A DNA stretch of 44,683 nucleotides from an uncultured Lachnospiraceae bacterium. Its GTDB lineage: Bacteria > Bacillota > Clostridia > Lachnospirales > Lachnospiraceae. Positions 7,961 through 14,949 of the stretch are shown piece by piece. Position 1 is the first letter of the stretch, and every line of letters starts with the position of its first letter. Below the pieces are notes generated by a model. That model saw only the letters and a program-made list of their open reading frames with translations, was not told the origin of the DNA and did no database searches. Location of the stretch: positions 1 through 44,683 of the forward strand of contig CADAOY010000009.1 of NCBI GenBank assembly GCA_902789665.1. Direction: 5' to 3'. A program made the translations under genes and the position numbers.

Positions 7961-9553
7961 ATGTATATTATCATTTATGATTTTGGAACCAGCAGTGTAA
8001 AAACCTGCTTGTTTGAAATAGACTCGGATATACGTCTTGTAACAAGTTCAATAGAAAAATATGGCCTTTATATATCTGATGATGGCGGTGCCGAACAGGA
8101 TACGGAGGAATGGTGGAAGGCCATATGTTTAACTACTCATAATTTATTTAAACAATCGAATATAAAACCGGAAAATATTGAAGGAATGGCTTTTTGTTCA
8201 CAGATGCAGGGAACTGTTTTTGTGGATGAAAATGGAACTGCGCTTAGGCGCCCTATGAATTATCTGGATCAAAAAGGATTCAGAGAATACAAAGAATGTA
8301 TGGGCAAGGGAATTATTAAGGTTTCCGGATGCAGCCTGTATAAACTTATAAGGAATCTGAGAGTTAATTATGCCGCTTCAACCAGTGCCAAAGATCCGGT
8401 CTGGAAATATAAGTGGGTGGAAAATAATGAGCCTGAAGTATTTGATAAAATCTACAAATGGCTGGATATTAATGACTACCTTGTGGCAAGGTGTACGGGA
8501 AGAATCATCCGTACAGCAGATTCGGCATTTGCCACATTTCTTTATGATACCAGAAAAGGGAAAGAGGGCTGGAATAAAGGCCTTCTAAAAATGTATAAGG
8601 TGAAACCGGAGCATATGCCGGACATTATTGAATGTACGGATCTGGTAGGCGGATTAACCCAAAAAGCAGCTGAAGAACTTGGACTAAAAGAGGGAACCCC
8701 GGTTTATGCCGGAGGAGGAGATACTACCTTCGTAAATATCGGTGCCGGCTGTACGAAAAGGGGAGATACGCATATTTATGTTGGAACATCCGGCTGGGTA
8801 TCTACATTCCTTGATTATCAGACTGTTGATATCAATTCCATGATTACAGGCGTTTTGTGCGCCAAAAAAGGTTATTTTAATTATTATGCCGAGCTCGAAA
8901 CTGCCGGCAAGTGTTTTGAATGGGTTGCAAATCATCTTGCCCTGGACGAAATCGGTGTATATATGAATCAGAATAAGGTATCTGGTGACTATGAAAATGT
9001 GGTTACAAGTCTTTATGATTACCTGTCTGAAGAAGTAAGCAAAGTTCCTCCGGGAGCAAATGGGGTAATTTTTACGCCGTGGCTGCATGGCAACCGCTGT
9101 CCGTTTGAGGATTCCAACGCAGGAGGAATATTCTTCAATATCCGTGTTGGGAACGGAAAAAGGGATATGATTCGTGCCACTTTGGAGGGAATCTGCTACC
9201 ATCTTCGCTGGCTTTTGGAAAGTGTAGAGGCAAAGGTAAAAACTTCCAATCCGATTCGTTTTGTCGGAGGCGGGGCTTTGTCCCCAGTCACCTGTCAGAT
9301 GCTCTCGGATATTACAGGGCGCACGATAGAGACGGTGAATAATACACAGGAAGTTGGTGCAATCGGAACCGCACTGGTTGCTGCAGCAGGAATTAAGGGT
9401 GTGGATGTTCTGGAACTTTCAAGACAAATGATTAAGGTAAATCATACATATTATCCGAATCCGGAGAATAAAGAAGTTTATGATCGCACCTATAAGGTAT
9501 TTAAGAAATTATATAAGTCCAACGCCGCGAATTTTAAGGAGCTTAATTGTTAA
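7961..9553 (+). CDS. FGGY-family carbohydrate kinase (xylulokinase-like)
   Basis: A 530-residue protein of normal FGGY length. The N-terminal phosphate loop is DFGTSSVK (7-14), then comes a central YAGGGDTTFVNIGAGC with the catalytic Asp region, then a VGTSGW segment, and a C-terminal FVGGGALSPVTCQML that binds adenine. It phosphorylates a sugar or polyol with ATP in the cytoplasm. Family members act on xylulose, ribulose, glycerol and others, and the substrate is not decided by sequence. It lies between a phosphatase and an acetyltransferase, and its stop overlaps the next start as TAATG, so coupling is tight. An FGGY kinase inside an acyltransferase cluster implies that a sugar or polyol is a building block. 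Confidence 0.88.
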   Translation: MYIIIYDFGTSSVKTCLFEIDSDIRLVTSSIEKYGLYISDDGGAEQDTEEWWKAICLTTHNLFKQSNIKPENIEGMAFCSQMQGTVFVDENGTALRRPMNYLDQKGFREYKECMGKGIIKVSGCSLYKLIRNLRVNYAASTSAKDPVWKYKWVENNEPEVFDKIYKWLDINDYLVARCTGRIIRTADSAFATFLYDTRKGKEGWNKGLLKMYKVKPEHMPDIIECTDLVGGLTQKAAEELGLKEGTPVYAGGGDTTFVNIGAGCTKRGDTHIYVGTSGWVSTFLDYQTVDINSMITGVLCAKKGYFNYYAELETAGKCFEWVANHLALDEIGVYMNQNKVSGDYENVVTSLYDYLSEEVSKVPPGANGVIFTPWLHGNRCPFEDSNAGGIFFNIRVGNGKRDMIRATLEGICYHLRWLLESVEAKVKTSNPIRFVGGGALSPVTCQMLSDITGRTIETVNNTQEVGAIGTALVAAAGIKGVDVLELSRQMIKVNHTYYPNPENKEVYDRTYKVFKKLYKSNAANFKELNC

Positions 9554-10191
9554 TGAATAAGGTTGAGTATAAGCGTTATGACAAATCTTATGAAGACGAG
9601 GTATTAAAGGTTTTCACAGAAGCGTTTGTTAATTATCCTCTATTTTGGGGCGTTTTCGAAGACAGGTTTAAGTCAGAGGAAAAACTGCGCAGTTTCTATG
9701 ACTGCCTGATGACGGGAATATTCAGAGCTACTGTCCGTAAGGATGACTGCTATATGGGTATTGTGGACGGAAAGGTTGCAGATATTGTAATCGTGGAGAA
9801 GCCATCAGACAAGCCGGTTGGTTTTTGGGATTATGCTGTAAGCGGAATGGCAGGCATTATAGCGAGAGTAGGGCTTAAAACCACCTTTAATTTTATGGAT
9901 ATGTCAGATAAAACGGAAATTGTGGTAAAAAGCATCACCGAGCCACGCTGGCATTTGTATTTTCTCGCAGTTGATCCAAAATATCAAAAGCAGGGCTTAG
10001 GGTCTGCTGCAATACAGGATTTGGTTATCCCTTTGGTAAAATCAAATGGCGGAAATTTGCTTACCGTTACAACCAATGCTGAGAAAAATGTGGCATTTTA
10101 TACCAGTAACGGGTTTAAACTTATAAAAGAAGAAACGCTTGAATGCAATGGAAAAACTGTTGGAAACTGGACGTTCAGAATGGATTTATAA
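9553..10191 (+). CDS. GNAT-family N-acetyltransferase
   Basis: A 212-residue protein when started at the ATG at 9553 that shares its A with the kinase stop codon (TAATG); an upstream TTG is less likely. The acetyl-CoA loop is YQKQGLGSAAIQDL, and the motif B/C region VAFYTSNGFKL is present. An N-terminal extension of about 110 residues before the core contains a hydrophobic stretch. Substrate unknown. The coupled start places it firmly in the kinase/phosphatase operon. Confidence 0.85.
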   Translation: MNKVEYKRYDKSYEDEVLKVFTEAFVNYPLFWGVFEDRFKSEEKLRSFYDCLMTGIFRATVRKDDCYMGIVDGKVADIVIVEKPSDKPVGFWDYAVSGMAGIIARVGLKTTFNFMDMSDKTEIVVKSITEPRWHLYFLAVDPKYQKQGLGSAAIQDLVIPLVKSNGGNLLTVTTNAEKNVAFYTSNGFKLIKEETLECNGKTVGNWTFRMDL

Positions 10192-10210
10192 AAAAGGGGA
10201 AGATTAAAAA

Positions 10211-11491
10211 ATGAAATACAGCGTTGATACATACAGGCTATATCAGGATGAGAAATATTTTTCACATGTTGTCCGCATTCATGTAAGAATGAAGGATGAA
10301 GTTGATATAAATGTACTCGATAAAGCGGTTAATACAGCGATTAAGAGATATCCTTACTTTGCCGTCAAAGTAATAGTTGATGAGGATGGCGGATATGTTC
10401 TGGTTCCAAATGACAAGAAGATTGTGGTAATTCCTACGGCTGATAAAATGCCAATGATTGGAAGCAGCAGCATAAATGATCATCTGCTTTTTGTGGATTG
10501 TTCCGGAAAGGACATATTTTTTAATATAAGCCATACCATGTGCGGAGGAAGAGGTTTTCAGCCGTGGGTTATGACAAATGTATATGAGTATGTAAAAGAA
10601 AAATATAATGTTGAACCTGTGGCGCCGGAAGTCAGGAAACCGGACAGTGATTTGCTGCCAGGCGAGACTGCGGAACCAACTATGGATATGCTGACAACGG
10701 AGGAGCCAATCCATAAAAGAAAAACTCAAAAAGCCCCGGTGCTTGGCATGGATTACCTTAGGAGTGTATTTATTCCTATAAGCAGAGATCCGAATTATAT
10801 GGTCGTTACTGTTAATCAGCAGGACCTTCTGAAAGTCTCGAAGGCGAATGATTCCAGCGTGCTTTCTTTATTCTTCATTATGTTTGCAAGGACATTAGAC
10901 AGGGTATTTCCTGAGAAAGACAGGGTTATCGTGGGAGAGGCAGCTCATAATCTAAGAGAGAGTGTCGGACTTCCAAATACACATTGTGATTTTTTAAGTC
11001 ATGTGTATGTGGATTATGACAGGGACAGTTTAAAAGGGGATTTGGAAAAACTGGGAACAAGAACCAGAGGGCAGATTATTCTTCAGACAGACCCGTCTGT
11101 CAGTCATGCACAGGTAAGAAAACTGTTTGAACAGTATGAAGAAATCGATAAAGTGCATGGTCTTAAGGCCAAAAGGAAGTATATGGCAAAACACAGCCTT
11201 TCTACCGGTAAGGATGCTCAACACGGAAGTTTTATTGCCAACTATACAGGACTGATGGACTGGGGTGAACTGGCAGATTACGTTGAGTTTTTTGTTTTTG
11301 TTATCGAAGGTCATTTTACAATAGAGATTACTGCAATGGCAGATAAAATTTATGTCGGCTTTATGCAACTTATAAATACAGATAAGTATGTTAAGCTCTT
11401 CAGGGAAGAACTTGAGAAGGTTGGCATCCCAAGCAAACTTGATGGACCGTTCCCGAAGAGACTGCCAAAGCATGACATACCTAGAAAATAA
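10211..11491 (+). CDS. Condensation-like acyltransferase homologue with degenerate catalytic motif
   Basis: A 426-residue protein with the N-terminal architecture of condensation/acyltransferase proteins. It has a VRIHVRMKDEVD strand and DKAVNTAIKRYPYF helix, and the active-site region reads SHTMCGGRG at 107-115. This aligns with HHLLCDGRG in the protein at 1805: the first His is Ser and the Asp is Gly. His108 is kept. Either it uses His alone or it is a non-catalytic partner or binding subunit. The GNAT gene lies 19 nt upstream, with AAAAGGGGAAG as ribosome binding site. A 135-nt structured gap follows. Confidence 0.7.
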   Translation: MKYSVDTYRLYQDEKYFSHVVRIHVRMKDEVDINVLDKAVNTAIKRYPYFAVKVIVDEDGGYVLVPNDKKIVVIPTADKMPMIGSSSINDHLLFVDCSGKDIFFNISHTMCGGRGFQPWVMTNVYEYVKEKYNVEPVAPEVRKPDSDLLPGETAEPTMDMLTTEEPIHKRKTQKAPVLGMDYLRSVFIPISRDPNYMVVTVNQQDLLKVSKANDSSVLSLFFIMFARTLDRVFPEKDRVIVGEAAHNLRESVGLPNTHCDFLSHVYVDYDRDSLKGDLEKLGTRTRGQIILQTDPSVSHAQVRKLFEQYEEIDKVHGLKAKRKYMAKHSLSTGKDAQHGSFIANYTGLMDWGELADYVEFFVFVIEGHFTIEITAMADKIYVGFMQLINTDKYVKLFREELEKVGIPSKLDGPFPKRLPKHDIPRK

Positions 11492-11521
11492 AGAAAGATT
11501 GAAAAGCCTTTATTTATGGGC

Positions 11522-11585
11522 ATGATACGAAACGTATCATCTGACAAGACAGCCTTATGCAGGCATCATTTGTCTGGCTGTTCTG
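11522..11585 (+). promoter_or_regulatory. Two adjacent inverted repeats in a 135-bp operon gap
   Basis: ATGATACG (11522-11529) and CGTATCAT (11533-11540) form a perfect 8-bp inverted repeat around AAA, resembling an operator. Immediately after, CAAGACAGCC (11545-11554) can pair with GGCTGTTCTG (11576-11585) with one mismatch and one G-U. No T-run follows, so it is not a standard terminator. It may be an operator or an mRNA processing structure before the exporter genes. Confidence 0.35.
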
Positions 11586-11626
11586 GTCGTGAAGGGATTG
11601 CTGATTGCAAAAGGGAGAAGTTTATT

Positions 11627-12259
11627 ATGAACAATACAAACAAATATATAATTAGAATCGAAAGAAAAGAGGATTACAGGATTGTTGAGAATCTTGTGAG
11701 AGAATCATTCTGGAATGTTTATCGTCCGGGATGCAGTGAGCATTATGTGATTCATGTTCTCAGGGATGATCCGGCATTTGTGAAAGAACTGGATTTTGTT
11801 ATGGAACAGGATGGACAAATAATTGGGCAGAATATGTTTATGAGAACGATTATTGAAGCAGATGACGGAAGAACAATTCCTGTGCTTACCATGGGACCGA
11901 TTGGAATTATCCCTGAACTTAAACGACAGGGATACGGAAAAGCCATACTGGATTATTCTTTGGAGAAAGCAACAGAAATGGGCTTTGGAGCGGTTCTTTT
12001 TGAAGGAAATATTGATTTTTACGGCAAAAGTGGTTTTGCTTATGCTAAAGAATTTGACATCCGTTATCATGACCTTCCGGAAGATGCAGATTCATCTTTC
12101 TTTTTATGCAAGGAACTGATTCCGGGATATCTGGATGATGTAACCGGAGTATATCAGACTCCAAAAGGCTACTATGTGAAAGATGAGGATGTGGATGAAT
12201 TTGATAAAGAGTTTCCACCTAAAGAGAAACTCAAACTACCGGGACAGATATTTGGATAG
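11627..12259 (+). CDS. GNAT-family N-acetyltransferase
   Basis: A 210-residue protein when started at the ATG at 11627, which follows AGGGAGAAG. The longer open frame from 11516 would translate the inverted repeats and has no ribosome binding site. The acetyl-CoA loop is ELKRQGYGKAIL, preceded by TMGPIGIIP, and the segment NIDFYGKSGFAYAKEF matches the final GNAT motif. The gene resembles predicted acetyltransferases of the COG3153 type, by pattern only. It precedes the ABC exporter genes and may modify the exported product or protect the producer. Confidence 0.85.
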   Translation: MNNTNKYIIRIERKEDYRIVENLVRESFWNVYRPGCSEHYVIHVLRDDPAFVKELDFVMEQDGQIIGQNMFMRTIIEADDGRTIPVLTMGPIGIIPELKRQGYGKAILDYSLEKATEMGFGAVLFEGNIDFYGKSGFAYAKEFDIRYHDLPEDADSSFFLCKELIPGYLDDVTGVYQTPKGYYVKDEDVDEFDKEFPPKEKLKLPGQIFG

Positions 12260-12288
12260 TGGTTAAAAGGAAGTCTTGGGGAATACGA

Positions 12289-13080
12289 ATGATTAAGTAT
12301 TTGTATATCGTAAAAACTCAGATTATTAAGAGTCTGACATATGAATTTAACGTTTACGGAAATATACTTATGCAGACGATAATTATGATTACATCGGCTT
12401 ACTTTTGGAAGGCTCTTTATAGAAATCAGTCTGTGGTGGCCGGAGTCGACGAGCAGAGTATGCTGACTTATATCATTATCTCGTCTGCACTTTCTGTAGT
12501 AATGTTCACGAACGTGGAAAGACGAATCGAGCAAAGTGTTATTAAAGGCACTGTTGCAACAGATATGATGAAGCCGGTGAATCTTTTCGGTGTATATTTA
12601 GCGGAAGATATCGGAAGTATTATTGCGCTTATTTTTCAAAATATGATTCCAATTCTGCTCATAGGTGGCATCTTCATTAAAATCCCGAAAATGGCAGATA
12701 TCCGTGACCTGCCACTCTTTATTTTTTCGGTTCTTATCTCATTTCTAATCAACTGGCTGATTGCCGCCCTTTTTGGAATGCTTTCCTTTACGGCAGTCAA
12801 TATCGATGCGCTGATTCAGGTTAAAAAGCATCTCTTAAGGCTTCTTTCCGGAAGCATTATTCCTATATGGTTTTTTCCGGAAATCGTGGCCAATGTGCTT
12901 AGAGCACTGCCGTTTGTATATATATATCAGCTTCCTATTTCTATTTATATAGGTAAAGGCGACCGTCTGGAGCAGATAGCCCAGATGAAGATTCAGTTTC
13001 TGTGGCTTATCGTGCTGTTTGCACTTTTCTTTGCGGCTCAGCACCGTATCACGAGAAAAGTACTGGTGCAGGGAGGTTAG
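12289..13080 (+). CDS. ABC-2 family exporter permease (COG4587-like)
   Basis: A 263-residue integral membrane protein with about six hydrophobic segments. The N-terminal cytoplasmic helix MIKYLYIVKTQI is followed by membrane spans starting near residue 28. The central VERRIEQSVIKGTVATDMMKP segment is characteristic of the ABC-2 permease family next to COG4586 ATPases. Start at the ATG at 12289, six bases after GGGGA; an in-frame GTG at 12259 overlaps the previous stop codon. It pairs with the next permease to form a heterodimeric export channel. Substrate inferred to be the cluster product. Confidence 0.85.
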   Translation: MIKYLYIVKTQIIKSLTYEFNVYGNILMQTIIMITSAYFWKALYRNQSVVAGVDEQSMLTYIIISSALSVVMFTNVERRIEQSVIKGTVATDMMKPVNLFGVYLAEDIGSIIALIFQNMIPILLIGGIFIKIPKMADIRDLPLFIFSVLISFLINWLIAALFGMLSFTAVNIDALIQVKKHLLRLLSGSIIPIWFFPEIVANVLRALPFVYIYQLPISIYIGKGDRLEQIAQMKIQFLWLIVLFALFFAAQHRITRKVLVQGG

Positions 13081-13082
13081 AG

Positions 13083-13907
13083 ATGATAAAAGCATTTAAA
13101 GAACTCGGCCATTACCTGGATGTAACCTGTCACGTTATCAAAATGGCCGCCATGACAATTATTGAATACCCTGCCAATATCGCCGGATGGATGATATCCA
13201 ATCCCCTGCAGTTTATCATGGGCTTTGCCATTATCAAGTTTGTTGTGGAAGCCTTTGGGGAAGTTGGCGGCTGGAATTACGGACAACTGGCATTTCTGTA
13301 CGGGCTCTCTGTAATCTCCCATGCTCTTTCAATGATATTTTTTGTACAGGGCTGGTTTATGGGTTATTTCGTAATAGAAGGGGATTTTGACAGGTATCTC
13401 ACAAGGCCCCTCGGGGTTTTGTATCAGTTCTTTTTTACAAATATCAACATATTTGGAGTTACGGATCTGATTCCGGGAATTCTGGTTTTTGTTTATGGCT
13501 GCATCAAGTGCAGTATACATATTACGCCGCTTTTTATTCTTCAGATAATTGTGACATTAATAGGTGCGACGCTGATTCGAGGCGGGATATATATTCTCCT
13601 TGGAAGTACATCATTTCATACCAGAAGTGCGACGGACTTTGGGCAGTATACTCAGGAAATTATGGATAAGACTACGATGTATCCAATCTCCATGTATCCT
13701 GAAAGTCTGCAGTTTATTCTGACTTACCTGATTCCAATTGGATGGGTATCTTTTTATCCTGTATCAAGCATGCTCGGAATCGAAAACAATATGTATAATG
13801 GAATGCTTCTGCCGCTTGTGACACTGCTTGTTGGAATTTTGGTGATGTGCCTGGCGGGCGGGTATTTTACACTTGGACTTGCCAAATATGAAAGTGCTGG
13901 AAATTAA
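13083..13907 (+). CDS. ABC-2 family exporter permease (COG3694-like)
   Basis: A 274-residue membrane protein with about six spans. The segment GYFVIEGDFDRYLTRPLG is the conserved cytoplasmic loop of the second permease type of this transporter group (FxxGxFDxxLxRP). The ATG at 13083 lies 2 nt after the previous stop; a longer frame would run inside the first permease gene. The next gene, the ATPase, begins 2 nt after its stop. The permease-permease-ATPase order is typical of drug, lantibiotic and lipid exporters. Confidence 0.87.
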   Translation: MIKAFKELGHYLDVTCHVIKMAAMTIIEYPANIAGWMISNPLQFIMGFAIIKFVVEAFGEVGGWNYGQLAFLYGLSVISHALSMIFFVQGWFMGYFVIEGDFDRYLTRPLGVLYQFFFTNINIFGVTDLIPGILVFVYGCIKCSIHITPLFILQIIVTLIGATLIRGGIYILLGSTSFHTRSATDFGQYTQEIMDKTTMYPISMYPESLQFILTYLIPIGWVSFYPVSSMLGIENNMYNGMLLPLVTLLVGILVMCLAGGYFTLGLAKYESAGN

Positions 13908-13909
13908 AA

Positions 13910-14878
13910 ATGATTGAAGTAAAAAATTTAAGTAAAGATTATAAATTAAAACATAAGGAACCGGGTCTTAAAGGCGCTGTAAAGGGGCTTTTTAAACCGG
14001 GTTTTGAAACCGTTCATGCCGTAAAAGACTTGTCTTTTGAAATAGGTGAAGGCGAGATTGTCGGATTCATTGGGCCGAATGGTGCGGGAAAAAGTACAAC
14101 CATCAAAATGATGTCCGGGATTCTTACGCCTGATAAAGGAAGCGTTCTGATTAACGGGGAGGATATTACAAAGCACAGGAAAACTGTGGTTAGAAATATC
14201 GGCGTGGTATTCGGCCAGAGGACTCAGCTTAACTGGGACCTTCGCCTGGGAGAGAGTTTTGAACTTTTAAAACATATCTATCAGATTAAGCAGGATGAGT
14301 ATGATAAAACGCTGGATGAGCTCGATGCCATATTAGGAATTAAGGAACTTTTAAATAAGCCTGTCCGTCAGATGTCATTAGGACAGAGAGTTAAAGGAGA
14401 CCTGGTGGCTTCGATGCTGCATTCACCGAAGGTGCTTTTCTTGGATGAGCCGACAATAGGTCTGGACGTTTCATCCAAATATGCGCTTCGTAAGTTTATT
14501 AAAGAGATTAACGCTCTTCGAAAGACCACAGTCATTCTTACCACACATGACCTTGGGGATATTCAGGAATTATGCGAGAGAATTATTATTATCAATCACG
14601 GTGAGATGATGGAAGATGGAAATCTTTCTGAGATTGTGGACAGAATAGCGCCATACAAAACGCTGGTAGTGGAATTCTATGATGAAGAGGCTCCGGAAAT
14701 TGAAAAATGTGAAATGACAGAACATACCGGAAATATCGCAAAATATAAATTTATGAAAAATGAGACCACTGCGGCAGAAATCATTGCGCATCTGTCTAAG
14801 GTAAAAACAATAAAGGATGTTTCTATTGAAGAAACAGGAATTGATGATATTATAAGGGTTGCCTATACTTTAATGTAA
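13910..14878 (+). CDS. ABC transporter ATPase of the exporter (COG4586-like)
   Basis: A 322-residue ATP-binding protein. The Walker A motif GPNGAGKST is at 55-63, and the signature region reads MSLGQRVKGDL, with LGQR in place of LSGGQ, as in the COG4586 group. Walker B is VLFLDEPTIGLD and the switch His lies in LTTHD. It powers the two permeases encoded just upstream and ends the cluster operon. The C-terminal 90 residues are the regulatory extension usual for exporters. It could export the cluster product or an antimicrobial, and self-resistance is an alternative. Confidence 0.93.
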   Translation: MIEVKNLSKDYKLKHKEPGLKGAVKGLFKPGFETVHAVKDLSFEIGEGEIVGFIGPNGAGKSTTIKMMSGILTPDKGSVLINGEDITKHRKTVVRNIGVVFGQRTQLNWDLRLGESFELLKHIYQIKQDEYDKTLDELDAILGIKELLNKPVRQMSLGQRVKGDLVASMLHSPKVLFLDEPTIGLDVSSKYALRKFIKEINALRKTTVILTTHDLGDIQELCERIIIINHGEMMEDGNLSEIVDRIAPYKTLVVEFYDEEAPEIEKCEMTEHTGNIAKYKFMKNETTAAEIIAHLSKVKTIKDVSIEETGIDDIIRVAYTLM

Positions 14879-14887
14879 AAAATCTGT

Positions 14888-14919
14888 TATAATATATTAG
14901 TAATGGATTTTTTTAATCC
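14888..14919 (+). promoter_or_regulatory. -10 box and small hairpin upstream of the hybrid kinase
   Basis: TATAAT at 14888-14893 follows the exporter stop codon by 9 bp; no convincing -35 box is seen at the right distance. TGGATT and AATCCA (about 14903-14919) form a weak 6-bp hairpin with T residues in its loop. It is too AT-rich to count as a firm terminator. Confidence 0.35.
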
Positions 14920-14949
14920 AAAGTGCCGGTGTATGTGGGAGAATAGAGC

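Noticed and set aside
8684-9202. 172-codon reverse-strand open frame
   Set aside because: It lies wholly antisense to the FGGY kinase gene and has unnatural composition.
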